Shown here: one piece after another, positions 1 to 11,761 of the stretch
How the letters are laid out: every line of letters starts with the position of its first letter
Numbering within the stretch: the stretch's first letter is position 1
NCBI GenBank assembly: GCA_020524245.1
Contig: JAIVLN010000001.1
Location: forward strand, 248,001-312,000
Reading direction: 5' to 3'
DNA length: 64,000 bases
From: Rossellomorea aquimaris
Lineage (GTDB): Bacteria; Bacillota; Bacilli; Bacillales; Fictibacillaceae
Position numbers and translations under genes: made by a program
The notes under the pieces: model-generated
What the model was told of the DNA's origin: nothing
What the model saw: the letters and a program-made list of their open reading frames with translations, nothing else
Databases searched by the model: none

Positions 1-601
1 TGGCCTGACGGATCCACCAAGTCGCATAAGTACTGAATTTATATCCTTTACGGTAATCGAATTTTTCTACCGCTTTAATCAATCCCATGTTTCCTTCTTG
101 GATCAAGTCTAAGAAGAGCATTCCTCGACCTACATAACGCTTCGCGATACTTACAACGAGTCGCAAGTTCGCTTCCGCAAGACGGCGTTTCGCTTCTTCA
201 TCACCGTTCTCGATACGTTGCGCAAGACTGATTTCATCATCTGCAGAAAGTAAATCAACCCGTCCGATCTCTTTCAGATACATTCTGACTGGATCATTGA
301 TCTTTACTCCAGGAGGTACACTTAAGTCGTTTAAGTCAAACTCGTCTTCCCCACTTTTGACAACCGTTTGAATATTCGGATCATCGCCTTCCTCTTCATC
401 GACGATTTCAACCCCTTGATCACCCAAATACTCATAGAATACATCCATTTGTTCAGAATCCTGTTCAAATGGAGCAAGCTTATTGGTTATTTCGTTATAA
501 GTGAGAACTCCTCTTTTCTTACCGAGTTCAACTAATTGTTCTTTTACTTGATCGATGGTCAATTCACCTTCCGCTTCCTGGCGATTAGGTTTCTCAGCCA
601 T
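1..601 (-). CDS. rpoD: RNA polymerase primary sigma factor RpoD/SigA (partial, N-terminal part)
   Basis: Encodes the housekeeping sigma factor that directs RNA polymerase to -35/-10 promoters. The visible 200 residues begin [12 protein letters not shown], carry the acidic region 1.1 (about residues 10-90), then region 1.2 ([10 protein letters not shown]) and region 2 up to the -10 melting segment ([12 protein letters not shown]), where the window ends. Regions 3 and 4 lie outside. The ATG is preceded by GGAAGGAGGGG, an excellent ribosome binding site. It follows dnaG by 32 nt on the same strand, the classic dnaG-rpoD macromolecular synthesis operon. Identity is certain; only the C-terminal part is missing because of the window edge. 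Confidence 0.98.
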   Translation of the reverse strand, partial: MAEKPNRQEAEGELTIDQVKEQLVELGKKRGVLTYNEITNKLAPFEQDSEQMDVFYEYLGDQGVEIVDEEEGDDPNIQTVVKSGEDEFDLNDLSVPPGVKINDPVRMYLKEIGRVDLLSADDEISLAQRIENGDEEAKRRLAEANLRLVVSIAKRYVGRGMLFLDLIQEGNMGLIKAVEKFDYRKGYKFSTYATWWIRQA

Positions 602-633
602 ACGATCCCCTCCTTCCATACTTCTAACTTCTG

Positions 634-2448
634 TTACTGACTTTTTAGAGCTTTTTTCAATTCCACGATTTCCATCGCGATTCGTGCAGCTTCAACCATG
701 TTCTGTTCGCGTTCTGCACGCTTTTTGTCTTTCTCTCTTTCTTGTATCTGAAGCAATTTGGGATATTTCTTCACTTGCTTTACATAATCGTAAAGTTCCT
801 GGTCTGAAATATCCTCATTGATCGTAAGCATTGCCAATTCAGTGACGACCTGCTTCAATCGTTGGTCATCCACTCTTTCTAGAAAAAGACTGATATCAGG
901 TGTATGGCCTTCTGCATAATACGCATATAGATAAGCAGCTATCGCACTGTACTCATCGATATTGAATGCTCCGCCAAGGAGTTCTTCCACCTTTTCTGCA
1001 ATACTCACATCTTTTAACATATGAGCCAGTAGTATTCGCTCCGCGTTGTGGAATGCAGGTAGCAGGCGTGAAGATTGACCGATATATTTCTTACGGTTAT
1101 TCTCCCTATTTCGACCATCATTATCCTTTTTCCTCTTCTGAGATACAAAAGCCTGATATTGTTGCTGTTTCAATGCGTCCAAAGAGAGATTGAACTCTTC
1201 CGCAAGCTGTCTTAGATAGTGATCCCTCTCAACAGCTTTCGGGAGTTTTGCTATTTCTTGTAGTATCTCTTCGATATAGCGCATCCGTTCTCCTTCATCT
1301 TGGAGATTTTTTCCTCTACGCATGAACTGCATCTTAAATGCCATGACCGTTAAACTTGCCCCTATTACATCCTGCTTAAAGCGCTCACCGCCATAATTCT
1401 GGATATAGTCATCAGGGTCCATGCCAGGTGGCATTTGTGCGATACGTACATTGCAATTCACATTTTCTATGAGTTCCGTCGCTCGGAAGGCTGCATTGAT
1501 TCCAGCCTGATCAGAGTCATAACATATGACAACCGTGGTGACATTCCGGCTCAAAAGCCTTGCCTGATCTTGGGTAAGGGATGTTCCTAATGTCGCCACA
1601 CCATTTGTTATACCCGCTTTCCAGGCTGCTATCACATCGACATAACCTTCAAAGAGTATGACTTTATCCTCTTTTCTCATTTCAGGTCTGGCGAGATGAT
1701 AAGCATATAGGGATTTACTCTTATAGAAAATTTTCGTTTCGGGACTGTTTAGGTATTTCGGTTCACCGTCACCTAGAATACGTCCCCCAAAAGCAATGTT
1801 TTTCCCTTGGGAATCCCAGATTGGAAACATGACACGATTCCGGAAGCGGTCGAAGAATTTTCCGTCAAACTCCCTTTTAGCGAGAATGCCGGCTCCAGCC
1901 ATCGTTTCTAGCGAATAGTTCCGCTTTTGTAAAAAGGATGTGGCAAATTCCCAGGAGTCCGGTGCATAACCGATTTGGAAGTGCTCGATCATTTCATCCG
2001 TGAATCCACGATTATGCAAGTACTCTTTTGCTTTTTGCCCATATTCCGTGTTTGTTAAACAATGATGATATAATCTGGTTAACAAACCATGTCCTTCCTT
2101 CATGATCTCCTTCTCTTTCGAAGCTTGATCATTTTGGGGAGAAGACTGCAGCTGCGGGAGTTCCACGTTTGTGCGTTCTGCGAGGTTCTTGACGGCTTCA
2201 ATGAACGTGAATCCTTCGACTTCCATCAGGAAAGAAAAGACGTTCCCGCCTTTACCGCACCCGAAACAACGATAGATCTGTTTTTCTGCTGAGACCGAAA
2301 ATGATGGCGTATTTTCATTATGGAAAGGACATAGCCCAAAATAGTTGCGTCCCTGTTTTTTCAGCTGGACATATTCACCGACGATTTCGAGGATGTCATT
2401 CGACTTTTGGATACGTTCAATCGTTTCTTCAGGAATACGAGCTCCCAT
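634..2448 (-). CDS. dnaG: DNA primase DnaG
   Basis: Synthesises RNA primers for lagging-strand replication, working with the replicative helicase. 604 residues, normal length. An N-terminal CHC2 zinc finger is visible at about residues 40-65 (CPFHNENTP then CFGCGKGG). The TOPRIM catalytic core is at about 260-345, with [10 protein letters not shown] supplying the acidic glutamate and YDSDQAG the DxD-type acid pair. The C-terminal part (about 450-604) is the helicase-interaction region and is, as usual, less conserved. The start codon has the RBS-like TGGTGATAGT. It lies directly upstream of rpoD and downstream of yqxD, as in B. subtilis. Confidence 0.98.
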   Translation of the reverse strand: MGARIPEETIERIQKSNDILEIVGEYVQLKKQGRNYFGLCPFHNENTPSFSVSAEKQIYRCFGCGKGGNVFSFLMEVEGFTFIEAVKNLAERTNVELPQLQSSPQNDQASKEKEIMKEGHGLLTRLYHHCLTNTEYGQKAKEYLHNRGFTDEMIEHFQIGYAPDSWEFATSFLQKRNYSLETMAGAGILAKREFDGKFFDRFRNRVMFPIWDSQGKNIAFGGRILGDGEPKYLNSPETKIFYKSKSLYAYHLARPEMRKEDKVILFEGYVDVIAAWKAGITNGVATLGTSLTQDQARLLSRNVTTVVICYDSDQAGINAAFRATELIENVNCNVRIAQMPPGMDPDDYIQNYGGERFKQDVIGASLTVMAFKMQFMRRGKNLQDEGERMRYIEEILQEIAKLPKAVERDHYLRQLAEEFNLSLDALKQQQYQAFVSQKRKKDNDGRNRENNRKKYIGQSSRLLPAFHNAERILLAHMLKDVSIAEKVEELLGGAFNIDEYSAIAAYLYAYYAEGHTPDISLFLERVDDQRLKQVVTELAMLTINEDISDQELYDYVKQVKKYPKLLQIQEREKDKKRAEREQNMVEAARIAMEIVELKKALKSQ

Positions 2449-2505
2449 ACTATCACCATTCTTTACTGATCGATTCTACTTTAAAACAGAAACATAATAT
2501 GAACC

Positions 2506-2967
2506 TCAATCTGCTAAGTCTGAAAAGATATTTTTGAAGCTTTCTCTGAAACGTTCAGCATCCTCTTGTGTGAATCTGGACGGACCTTTCGTCCGATGTC
2601 CAGACCTTCTCAGTTTGCTTGAGTAATAGCGGGATTGTAACAATGAAGGCATTTCTTCGTCTGTGTAACGTTTCCCTCTCGGTGATATGACATACACACC
2701 TTTTGAAACAAGAAGACTTGCTAAACCATGATCCTGGGTAATGACAACATTCCCTTTAATCGAATGGTTGACGATATACATATCAACCGCTTCAGGTTCA
2801 GAATCAACAAGAACCCACTCTGCATTTCGGTATTGATCTGTGGCATGACTGTATGAAGCAATAAAAAAAACCTTGTACTCATAGAAATTCGAGATTTCAA
2901 GGATTGCCTTCTTTATTTGATTTGGACATGCATCTGCATCAACCAACACATTTCGAGTTTTCTTCAT
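2506..2967 (-). CDS. yqxD: YaiI/YqxD family protein (UPF0178), PIN/NYN-like
   Basis: 153-residue member of the UPF0178 (YaiI/YqxD) family. The N-terminus NVLVDADACP is the family signature, an aspartate-rich strand typical of PIN/NYN nuclease-like folds. VVITQDHGLASLL and a basic RSGHRTKGPSRF segment follow. The biochemical function is not established for the family. It sits immediately upstream of dnaG, as in B. subtilis. The start is slightly odd: the nearest purine-rich RBS (GAGAGGATG) is about 17 nt upstream of the ATG, so translation may be weak. The family call is firm, the role unknown. Confidence 0.93.
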   Translation of the reverse strand: MKKTRNVLVDADACPNQIKKAILEISNFYEYKVFFIASYSHATDQYRNAEWVLVDSEPEAVDMYIVNHSIKGNVVITQDHGLASLLVSKGVYVISPRGKRYTDEEMPSLLQSRYYSSKLRRSGHRTKGPSRFTQEDAERFRESFKNIFSDLAD

Positions 2968-3560
2968 GTACTTGTATTTCTACATCCTCTCATTGATTCC
3001 TGCCAATTTATCAATGTTTTATATTTCAGAATATTGTCGAATAGTTATCAATAGTATGCCCACAATGTCAAGATTAATAACTTGACTTAGAAATACACAC
3101 ACAATTGAGTATTATAACGTATTTTTGCACAGTTGACTATTAAAAAGTATTGGCCGTGTTTTTATATTTCGACAAAAATCGGGAGTTTCCTTCTGTGAAA
3201 TGAATATTTTTATTAAGCATTAAAGCCTAGTACAATATGAAAGCTCCAAATTACTGTCCGGCAGCGAATACGGGACGTACAACCCTTCTTGCGTCCTTCA
3301 TCTTCTGATTTTTACGTTTTCGAGGACACAAAGACCTGCTTTCTATCCCTCATTTTGCGATTTTCACATTTTCGAGGACACAAAGGCCTGCTTTCTATCC
3401 CTCATTTTGCGATTTTCACATTTTCGAGGACATAAAGAACCTCATTGAGTCTCCATCTATCCAATTCCACACTTTCGAGCACTCATAGAATACATCTATC
3501 ACCCTGAAATAAGAAGTCCCATCTAATCTACTTAAAAATTTCGTATAAACAAAAGGAAAA
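2968..3560. other. Gene-poor AT-rich intergenic region (yqfL-yqxD)
   Basis: No convincing coding region on either strand. The first half (2968-3240) is AT-rich. It contains a minus-strand TAGTCA-17 nt-TATAAT promoter-like pair near 3110-3140 that could serve yqxD at a distance. The second half holds the 52-bp repeat units described separately (3310-3440) and then a more degenerate copy up to about 3500. The terminator of yqfL closes the region. Confidence 0.6.
3310..3440. repeat. 52-bp tandem hairpin repeat (about 2.4 units)
   Basis: The sequence TTTTCGAGGACA starts at 3317, 3369 and 3421, giving an exact 52-bp period. Each unit contains CTTTCTATCCCTCATTTTGC and, further on, TTTTCGAGGACACAAAG. 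The two ends can pair imperfectly (CTTTCTATCCCTC with GAGGACACAAAG), so a transcript would fold into one hairpin per unit. Related elements occur at about 21.6, 36.0 and 56.6 kb in this window. There are no unique spacers, so this is not a CRISPR. Confidence 0.85.
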
Positions 3561-3597
3561 GAAGGGGCTGACAGATTTTTTGTGTCAACCCCTTCAA
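3561..3597 (-). terminator. Rho-independent terminator after yqfL
   Basis: On the minus strand GAAGGGGTTGACA pairs with TGTCAGCCCCTTC across a nine-base loop, followed by TTTTCC. It lies 25 nt past the yqfL stop codon. Confidence 0.8.
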
Positions 3598-3621
3598 CTT
3601 ATGTGCAGGTTCTCGCCTTTA

Positions 3622-4440
3622 TTACATCTTCTTTTTATGGATGTTCAAAATATAGTTAGCTGTTTCTTCGACGGCTTTGTTGGAAACATCAACGACTTTA
3701 CAATCAAGCTTGTCGATGACTTTATCGAAGTATTCCAGCTCTTCTTTAATGCGATCCATGTTGGCATAGTTCGCATGGTCATCCAGCCCGAGTGCTTTCA
3801 AACGTTCCCGCCGGATGTCGTTCAACTTCTCTGGACTGATTCGAAGTCCGTAACACTTTGACTTAGACACTTGATACAATTCCTCAGGTGGTTCTACCTC
3901 AGGAACAATCGGCACATTCGCAACCTTCAAGCGTTTCAACGCTAGATACTGGGATAGAGGTGTTTTGGACGTTCTCGAAACTCCGACGAGAATGATATCC
4001 GCTTTCAAAATGCCTCTTGGATCACGGCCATCATCATATTTTACAGCAAATTCGATGGCCTCCACTTTTCGGAAATACTCCTCGTCTAGCTTATGGACTA
4101 GCCCTGGTTCATTCCGAGGTCCCTCTTCAAAAACAGAAGCCATCTGATGGATCATTGGTCCGACGATATCAACAACAGGGACCCCTTCCTCTGCTGCCTT
4201 TTCAACTAAGTATTCTTTGATTTCAGGTACGACTAATGTATATCCTATGATTGCATGGTGATCTTTTGCTAAAGAGACCACTTCATTGATGGTTTGTTTA
4301 TCTTCCACATAAGGAACACGTCTGATTTCAATATTTGTAGATTTGAATTGGCTTGCAGCCGCTTTGACTACGAGTTCAGCCGTTTCACCGACAGAATCCG
4401 ATACGACATAGACGACTGGGCGTTGTACTGTATCTGCCAT
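3622..4440 (-). CDS. yqfL: Pyruvate, phosphate dikinase regulatory protein (PPDK/PEPS regulator family, YqfL)
   Basis: Bifunctional ADP-dependent kinase and Pi-dependent phosphorylase of the DUF299 family, which switches pyruvate phosphate dikinase or PEP synthetase on and off. 272 residues, normal length. The N-terminus reads [13 protein letters not shown], and the P-loop [11 protein letters not shown] is at about residues 153-163. GGAGGTACCT precedes the ATG. It lies 37 nt after ccpN, as in B. subtilis, where the pair controls gluconeogenesis and carbon flux. Which target enzyme it acts on cannot be told here. Confidence 0.95.
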   Translation of the reverse strand: MADTVQRPVVYVVSDSVGETAELVVKAAASQFKSTNIEIRRVPYVEDKQTINEVVSLAKDHHAIIGYTLVVPEIKEYLVEKAAEEGVPVVDIVGPMIHQMASVFEEGPRNEPGLVHKLDEEYFRKVEAIEFAVKYDDGRDPRGILKADIILVGVSRTSKTPLSQYLALKRLKVANVPIVPEVEPPEELYQVSKSKCYGLRISPEKLNDIRRERLKALGLDDHANYANMDRIKEELEYFDKVIDKLDCKVVDVSNKAVEETANYILNIHKKKM

Positions 4441-4477
4441 AGGTACCTCCTTACTGCGATTTGTCTAGCACATCTCG

Positions 4478-5125
4478 TTAAATAATTGCGTCTCCAGAAA
4501 AGTCCACCAACGCTTTGGTAATATTCGTTTTCGTAATGCGTCCGATCACTTCGAGGTCATCTTCATTTCTCGTATCTTTAATGACCGGAACGGCATCGAT
4601 CTGTTTGTCAATCAGCTTTTCCGCTACATCAATCAAAAAGTCATCTTTCGTACAAACCGTAATATTCGGCATCCTTGTCATGATGATGGTGACAGGAATG
4701 GAATTGAGGTCTTGATTTCCCATGCTTGCTCGTAATAAATCTTTCCGTGATAAAACGCCTGCAAGTTTCGCTTCCTTATTCACCACAAACAACGTTCCGA
4801 CATCTTCAAGGAACATCGTGCATATCGCATCATAGACCGTTGAAGATTCTTGTACGACGACAGGTAAAGATAAATAATCTTTCACTTTGATTTGACGGAT
4901 CTTCTCTGTAAGTAATTGTGCACTCGTTTTGCCTGTATAAAAATAACCGACACGAGGACGTGCGTCCAAGTAGCCTGCCATCGTCAAGATGGCGAGGTCT
5001 GGCCTGAGCGTCGCTCTTGTAAGATCTAATTGTTCAGCGATCTGTTCACCGGTAATCGGTCCAAAGTCTTTGACGATCTCGACGATTCTTTCTTGTCTAT
5101 TATTCAGTTCTATTGGGAACACCAC
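4478..5125 (-). CDS. ccpN: CcpN-type transcriptional repressor (HTH + two CBS domains)
   Basis: Repressor of gluconeogenic genes (gapB, pckA in B. subtilis) under glycolytic conditions. 215 residues. A DeoR-like helix-turn-helix (residues about 8-65, ITGEQIAEQLDLTRATLRPD) is followed by two CBS domains (about 85-140 and 150-210) that sense nucleotides. The reading begins at adjacent GTG codons (5125 or 5122). Comparison with the B. subtilis N-terminus favours the second, and the RBS-like AAGGTGG overlaps the start, so the first residue is uncertain. It is upstream of yqfL and probably co-transcribed with it. Confidence 0.94.
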   Translation of the reverse strand: MVFPIELNNRQERIVEIVKDFGPITGEQIAEQLDLTRATLRPDLAILTMAGYLDARPRVGYFYTGKTSAQLLTEKIRQIKVKDYLSLPVVVQESSTVYDAICTMFLEDVGTLFVVNKEAKLAGVLSRKDLLRASMGNQDLNSIPVTIIMTRMPNITVCTKDDFLIDVAEKLIDKQIDAVPVIKDTRNEDDLEVIGRITKTNITKALVDFSGDAII

Positions 5126-5159
5126 CTTACTGCCCTATATGCTATACTCTTTAGGATTC

Positions 5160-5165
5160 ATTATA
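5160..5165 (-). promoter_or_regulatory. Candidate -10 box for ccpN-yqfL
   Basis: TATAAT on the minus strand, 34 nt upstream of the ccpN start. The -35 region at 17 nt spacing is poor (TCCTAT), so this promoter would need help or is weak. Confidence 0.4.
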
Positions 5166-5235
5166 TCCTATTTCCATGTAACATAGGAAGTATAATCGAT
5201 TAATTGTGCCATAATGATCCAATTGTACAGCATAT

Positions 5236-5284
5236 TGAAGAAAGAAAACGAAGACCACACGTCTGGTCTCCGTTTGCTTTTATC
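5236..5284 (-). terminator. Rho-independent terminator after glyS
   Basis: On the minus strand AACGGAGACCA and TGGTCTTCGTT form a stem around a short GACG loop, followed by TTCTTTC. It separates the glyQS unit from ccpN. Confidence 0.8.
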
Positions 5285-5302
5285 ATTTTACCATTGAGCT
5301 CA

Positions 5303-7384
5303 TTAAAACACTAATTGATTGAAGTCTGCAAAGGTATGGATGACGTGCGCCAATTTTTTCATTTGAGTTTGACGGTTCATCCGTAAATTTTCGTCCTCTG
5401 CATTGACCATCGTATTGTCGAAGTAGCTGTCGATGACTTCTGGTAATTCACTCAGTTTCTCGTAAAAGACGATGATATCTTCAAGCTGGTGAACGGACTC
5501 TCTCGCTTTGTCTGCTTCTACATACCTTTCAAATAGTGCTTGTTCCTCTTCATTTTCAAAGAGACTCGGATCGATTTCCACTTCAGGCTCCAGAAGGTTT
5601 TTCGAGATGTTCAGAACCCTCGTCAATGAATCGTTCATCTCTTTGAAATTGTCTTCCTTCAACGATGCAGCGAGTATCTCTGCTTTTCTCAACAAGAGAT
5701 CCACTCTTCCGATCTCTCCAGTCAGAATCGCATCAATAACATCATAGCGTACGCCTTGGTCCTGCAGAATCGTCTTCATTCGGATGTTGAAGAATTCGAT
5801 CAGTTGTCCATAAACGGCACTGCGGTCATTTTTTAATAATCCACGCTGTTCATACTCATCCAACACTGCGTTCAAGAGTTCTTCCAATGTGACAGGCCAG
5901 CCCTTTTGCAAGAGGATTTGCAGCACACCTGCAGCTTGTCTTCTCAATGCATATGGGTCTTGCGAGCCTGTTGGAATGATGCCGATACCGAAGCATCCGA
6001 CAATCGTATCAAGCTTGTCAGAAACACTCAATACAGAACCTACAACGGTCCCTGGAAGGACGTCTCCAGAGAAACGAGGCTGATAATGTTCATTGATGGC
6101 TGCTGCAATCAGTTCTTCTTCACCGAAAAGCTTCGCATATTTTTCTCCCATCACACCTTGCAGTTCAGGGAATTCATACACCATTTGGGTCACCAGGTCG
6201 AACTTCGAAATAGTCGCAGCTCTCTGGATCGCATTTTTTGAATCTGCATCAAGCTGTAAGAGCTCACTTGAACGCTCAGCATGCGCCTTGATCCTTTCGA
6301 CCTTGTTGGCTACGGTTCCTAATTCTTCATGGAACACGATCGCTTCTAAGCGCGCGAGGAAGTCATCAATCGACTTTTTCTTATCTTCATTGTAAAAGAA
6401 TTGAGCATCCTTTAGACGTGCTCGCAATACTTTTTCATTACCCTTTGCCACATTTTGCAGATGAGCATGATCACCGTTTCGAATAGCAACGAAATGAGGC
6501 TGTAATTCACCATCTTTATTCTGCACGGGGAAATAACGTTGATGTTCACGCATCGATGTGATCAATACTTCAGAAGGCAGCTCCAAAAACTCCTCATCAA
6601 AATTACCGTATAATGCGGTAGGATATTCTACGAGATTGTTGACCTCTTCTAATAAGCCTTCATCAATCGGGATGATCCATCCTTCATCTTCCTGGAGGTT
6701 TTCCAATTGGTTTTGGATTGCATCTTTACGTTCCTTCGCATCTGCGATGACAAATTGTCCAAGGAGTTCTGTCGGATACTGTTCTGGCGTTTCAATCTGG
6801 ATTTCTTCTCCGAGGAATCGATGACCGTAGGTCGTGCGGTCAGCCTGTACGTCTGCAACTTCGAGTTGAGGCACTTCGCTTCCATACAAGAAAAGGATCC
6901 ATTTGATCGGACGGACGAATTTGAATTCCTTATTGCTCCATCGCATGTTTTTAGGAAAATGAAGGCTTTGGATGACTTGATCCAATTGATGAAGCAAGTC
7001 CATCGTCGCAACACCGGAAGTATGCTTATTGGCAAACACATACTCCGTATTTTTGACTTCCTTAAAGAAAAGATCCTGAGGGTCTACCCCTTGGCCTCTC
7101 GCAAAGCCGAGCGCAGCCTTTGACCAATTGCCTTCCTCATCCAACGCGATCTTCTTAGCCGGTCCTCTCAATTCTTCCTGTTGATCCTCTTGCTGCTCTG
7201 CAACGTCTGTCACTTTGACCGCTAAACGTCGGGGTGTCGAGTAAGGAATCACTTCTCCGAATTGGATACGATTTTCCGTAAACCATCCAGCGATTTTATC
7301 AGATAGCTGGTACATCGCATCTGTTACGAAGCGGGCGGGCATTTCCTCCAAACCAATTTCTAATAGTACGTCTCGTTTATTCAT
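5303..7384 (-). CDS. glyS: Glycyl-tRNA synthetase beta subunit
   Basis: Beta subunit of the bacterial alpha2beta2 glycyl-tRNA synthetase. It recognises tRNA-Gly and carries the anticodon-binding domain, and with GlyQ it charges glycine. 693 residues, normal length. It starts [19 protein letters not shown], the family N-terminal signature. An HD-like central region and a C-terminal DALR-type anticodon-binding domain (about 580-690) follow. Its first 8 nt overlap the end of glyQ, so the two are translationally coupled. Expression is controlled through the T-box ahead of glyQ. Confidence 0.98.
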   Translation of the reverse strand: MNKRDVLLEIGLEEMPARFVTDAMYQLSDKIAGWFTENRIQFGEVIPYSTPRRLAVKVTDVAEQQEDQQEELRGPAKKIALDEEGNWSKAALGFARGQGVDPQDLFFKEVKNTEYVFANKHTSGVATMDLLHQLDQVIQSLHFPKNMRWSNKEFKFVRPIKWILFLYGSEVPQLEVADVQADRTTYGHRFLGEEIQIETPEQYPTELLGQFVIADAKERKDAIQNQLENLQEDEGWIIPIDEGLLEEVNNLVEYPTALYGNFDEEFLELPSEVLITSMREHQRYFPVQNKDGELQPHFVAIRNGDHAHLQNVAKGNEKVLRARLKDAQFFYNEDKKKSIDDFLARLEAIVFHEELGTVANKVERIKAHAERSSELLQLDADSKNAIQRAATISKFDLVTQMVYEFPELQGVMGEKYAKLFGEEELIAAAINEHYQPRFSGDVLPGTVVGSVLSVSDKLDTIVGCFGIGIIPTGSQDPYALRRQAAGVLQILLQKGWPVTLEELLNAVLDEYEQRGLLKNDRSAVYGQLIEFFNIRMKTILQDQGVRYDVIDAILTGEIGRVDLLLRKAEILAASLKEDNFKEMNDSLTRVLNISKNLLEPEVEIDPSLFENEEEQALFERYVEADKARESVHQLEDIIVFYEKLSELPEVIDSYFDNTMVNAEDENLRMNRQTQMKKLAHVIHTFADFNQLVF

Positions 7385-8261
7385 CTTCCTTCGCCCCCTT
7401 TAACATTGGAAATCCTAACTGTTCACGTTGCTCGTAATACGCTTTTGCACATTTTCTTGCGAGCTTCCTCACACGCCCGATGTATCCAGTACGTTCCGTT
7501 ACGGAAATAGCGCCTTTCGCATCCAATTGGTTGAACGTATGGGAGCATTTCAATACATAGTCATATCCCGGGAAAACCAACTGCTCATCGATTGCTCGCT
7601 CTGCTTCTTTTTCATAAATATTGAAAAGATTGAAGAGCATCTCATTATCGGACACTTCAAATGTATACTTCGAATGTTCGAATTCCGGTTGATAATAGAG
7701 ATCATGGTAGGTGATGCCGGAGTGCCATTCCAGATCGAAGACATTCTCCTTGTCTTGTATGTAGGACGCAAGTCTTTCGATACCGTAAGTGATCTCAACG
7801 GATACTGGCTTCGCATCCAATCCACCGACCTGCTGGAAATAAGTGAACTGTGTAATCTCCATTCCATCCAACCACACTTCCCAACCTAATCCTGATGCCG
7901 AAAGAGTTGGCGCTTCCCAGTTGTCCTCAACAAAACGGATATCATGCTCAAGTGGATCAATGCCGATCTCCTTCAAGCTCTCGAGATAAAGCTCTTGGAT
8001 GTTGTCTGGAGAAGGCTTCATCACCACCTGGAATTGATGATGTTGATACAACCGGTTCGGGTTTTCCCCGTAACGACCATCCACCGGTCTTCTGGACGGT
8101 TCAACATACGCGACATTCCACGGCTCTGGTCCGATGCTTCGTAAGAACGTCATCGGATTCATTGTTCCTGCTCCTTTTTCAACGTCATAAGCTTGCATGA
8201 CGAAGCAGCCTTGATCAGCCCAATAACGTTGTAATGTCAAAATCATGTCTTGTAAATTCAT
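7377..8261 (-). CDS. glyQ: Glycyl-tRNA synthetase alpha subunit
   Basis: Catalytic class II synthetase subunit that forms glycyl-adenylate. 294 residues, normal length. N-terminal [11 protein letters not shown] and [15 protein letters not shown] match the alpha-subunit signature motifs. It is the first gene of a two-gene unit with glyS (8-nt overlap). The upstream 240 nt is a glycine T-box leader with a strong sigma-A promoter. Confidence 0.98.
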   Translation of the reverse strand: MNLQDMILTLQRYWADQGCFVMQAYDVEKGAGTMNPMTFLRSIGPEPWNVAYVEPSRRPVDGRYGENPNRLYQHHQFQVVMKPSPDNIQELYLESLKEIGIDPLEHDIRFVEDNWEAPTLSASGLGWEVWLDGMEITQFTYFQQVGGLDAKPVSVEITYGIERLASYIQDKENVFDLEWHSGITYHDLYYQPEFEHSKYTFEVSDNEMLFNLFNIYEKEAERAIDEQLVFPGYDYVLKCSHTFNQLDAKGAISVTERTGYIGRVRKLARKCAKAYYEQREQLGFPMLKGAKEDE

Positions 8262-8316
8262 AACGCACCTCCACGTTTCATTTGTCGTTGTTCGTGGCTA
8301 GGGCAATTGAGAACAG

Positions 8317-8537
8317 AAAAAACTCCCGTTCCTATGCCCGACCAAGACATAGGGACGAGAGTTTTCCCGCGGTTCCACCCTATTTGAAGATGATTGTCGT
8401 TCACCTTCCACTTTATTGAAATGCTCCAGAGCGCCATTCCTCACTTCTCAATCTCTGGCTTCCACTCTCCCAGAGTCGCTAACATTGAGGTCAGTAAGTA
8501 CTCCTCTCCATCTACGCATTTATGTTTACTTTTTGTT
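8317..8537 (-). promoter_or_regulatory. Glycine T-box leader of glyQS
   Basis: Reading the minus strand, the antiterminator signature GGGTGGAACCGCGG lies at 8367-8380. A rho-independent terminator follows (AAAACTCTCGTCCCTATG pairing with CATAGGAACGGGAGTTTTTT, 8317-8366). The upstream part contains stem I, with GACTCTGGGAGAG/GCTCTGG segments. A GGC triplet at 8433-8435 is the likely glycine specifier. Uncharged tRNA-Gly would stabilise antitermination and turn on glyQS. The T-box call is certain, the exact specifier position inferred. Confidence 0.95.
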
Positions 8538-8543
8538 GAAAGT

Positions 8544-8572
8544 ATCATAATGTTTTTCAATTCATTTGTCAA
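8544..8572 (-). promoter_or_regulatory. Sigma-A promoter of glyQS
   Basis: TTGACA (8567-8572), 17-nt spacer, TATGAT (8544-8549) on the minus strand: a near-perfect sigma-A promoter. It sits just before the T-box leader and directly after recO. Confidence 0.9.
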
Positions 8573-8575
8573 CCT

Positions 8576-9319
8576 TCACTCGAAAGCCTGGATCTGATCA
8601 AGGAAGCGCTTGGACTTCAGCCGAATTCCGGTGTACTCATCGATATAGGTCGTTAAAACTTGTTTGAGCACTTCTTTCGTTTCCTTTTTCACCGATACAT
8701 TCCCAAGTCTGGATAGGTCGATGTGATAAAACAGGTTTAAGAGTCTGGCTGTATGTGTGGACAATCCAAGTGCATTCAGATCAGTATGTCGGTCTTGTTC
8801 ACAAAGGAATCCACCTTCTGCAATGGAAAAGTAAAAGTTGCCTTCCTTCCGACCACACATTACACAACGGTCCACTTGTGGTCCGACACCAGCAAGCCTC
8901 AGCATCTTCATTTCAAAAATTGCTTTTAAAATATCAGGATCCACATCTTCATCCAAGTAACGGAGAGATAATGAAAGAAACTCAAAAAGCGCTGAAGACG
9001 GCTTCTGATCTTCCGTTGATTTATCCAGCAATTCCACCATATAAGCGGCATAAGCGGTTTTTACTATATCTTGCTTGATACCTCGGTACGTGTGGATGAT
9101 TTCGCCTTGACTCAGACTGCCAAGGCCGCTTCCCTTTTGGATGAGAAAATGAGCATGTGTGAAAAGCTGGGAAACAGAAGAGAGGCGACTTTTCGTTTTC
9201 TTCGCCCCTCTTGCCATTATTCCTAATTTGCCAAAATCCTTTGTATAAACGGTCAGTACTTTGTTTGATTCTCCGTAATCTGACGTACGGATTACAATTC
9301 CTTCTGATTTGATCAACAT
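8576..9319 (-). CDS. recO: DNA repair protein RecO
   Basis: RecFOR-pathway mediator that loads RecA on gapped DNA and anneals single strands. About 247 residues. An N-terminal OB fold (GIVIRTSDYGESNKVL) is followed by a helical domain and a zinc-binding segment (CVMCGRKEG then CEQDRH). The open frame extends five residues upstream. The ATG at 9319 (MLIKSEG) was preferred because it matches the family N-terminus and has GGTGATGGAG at workable spacing. It is downstream of era and yqzL, as in B. subtilis. Confidence 0.95.
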   Translation of the reverse strand: MLIKSEGIVIRTSDYGESNKVLTVYTKDFGKLGIMARGAKKTKSRLSSVSQLFTHAHFLIQKGSGLGSLSQGEIIHTYRGIKQDIVKTAYAAYMVELLDKSTEDQKPSSALFEFLSLSLRYLDEDVDPDILKAIFEMKMLRLAGVGPQVDRCVMCGRKEGNFYFSIAEGGFLCEQDRHTDLNALGLSTHTARLLNLFYHIDLSRLGNVSVKKETKEVLKQVLTTYIDEYTGIRLKSKRFLDQIQAFE

Positions 9320-9350
9320 CTCCATCACCGCCATTTCAGTGTGGGAGTAA

Positions 9351-9500
9351 TCAAAGTTCTGTTTCTATATAATCGCCTTTCCTTTCTTCAACTTCCAACA
9401 GGTCTGCCGATGCCTCATGGTCAGCCTCGAGTTCTTTCCACAGCAGGTACGTATCAATGTCCCCGGTTTGACAAAACAATTTCCAGGTAAAGTCCCTCAT
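9351..9500 (-). CDS. yqzL: YqzL family small protein
   Basis: 49-residue protein of the YqzL family, function unknown. It begins MRDFTWKLFCQTGDIDTYLL, the conserved family signature, and ends in an acidic tail. The frame is open 37 codons further upstream, but GGTGGAG is placed eight bases before the ATG at 9500 and the family starts there. It lies between era and recO, exactly the place of yqzL in B. subtilis. Confidence 0.9.
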   Translation of the reverse strand: MRDFTWKLFCQTGDIDTYLLWKELEADHEASADLLEVEERKGDYIETEL

Positions 9501-9623
9501 GGAATAATCTCCACCTTTCGAAAGAAAATAAGCAATCTTTAAGATTAGAATGACCTTGATTACAAATTTCATGTTATGGAATTTTTGACAATTTCGATTT
9601 TGACACGACAACTACCGAAGAAA

Positions 9624-11287
<1,664 letters not shown>

Positions 11288-11291
<4 letters not shown>

Positions 11292-11761
11292 GATCGATCC
11301 AATCCATACGAATCTAGGATGATGTCTTGTCTTTTGAACATCTTCTTTTCCTCTTCTTCATCCATATGGTCGTAACCTAGCAAGTGTAAAAATCCATGGA
11401 CCGCTAGAAAACCGAGTTCCCTCATGAACGAATGGTTATATTCGTCCGCCTGTTCTTTCGCTTTGTCGATGGAAATGATGATATCGCCCAGCAGCACTGG
11501 TTGATCAGGGGATTGGACGATTTCCAATTCTCCCTCTACTTCATCTTCTAGCGCAAAGGAAATCACATCCGTTGGCCGGTCAATATCCCGATATTCAGCA
11601 TTGATTTGTTGAATCCGTTCATTATCCACGAAGGTAACGGACAACTCCGCTGTTTTTTCAATCGTTTCCTGTTGTGCTGCATGTTGGAGAAGATTTTCGA
11701 TCTCATCCATAACCTCTGCTTCCAATTGTTCCGTTTCATCAATCAGTTCAACTGTTAACAT
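11288..11761 (-). CDS. ybeY: Endoribonuclease YbeY (rRNA maturation factor)
   Basis: Zinc-dependent single-strand RNase involved in 16S rRNA 3' maturation and ribosome quality control. 157 residues. The signature HGFLHLLGYDH, which supplies the metal-binding histidines, is near the C-terminus (about 120-130). Its ATG overlaps the stop of pgpH by one base (TAATG), and it overlaps dgkA by 4 nt. Confidence 0.97.

Noticed and set aside
555-821. 88-codon plus-strand reading frame opposite rpoD and dnaG
   Set aside because: Antisense to two certain genes, no RBS, no recognisable domain. The same applies to the many other frames opposite or out of phase with dnaG, glyS, yqfL, dnaK, lepA and comEC.
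2968-3300. tRNA or small RNA gene in the yqxD upstream region
   Set aside because: No cloverleaf, no terminator of its own, only AT-rich sequence.
5303-8261. Small frames inside glyQ and glyS as separate genes (for example 6649-7041 and 7550-7867, minus strand)
   Set aside because: They are shifted frames within highly conserved synthetase genes and show no homology or RBS.
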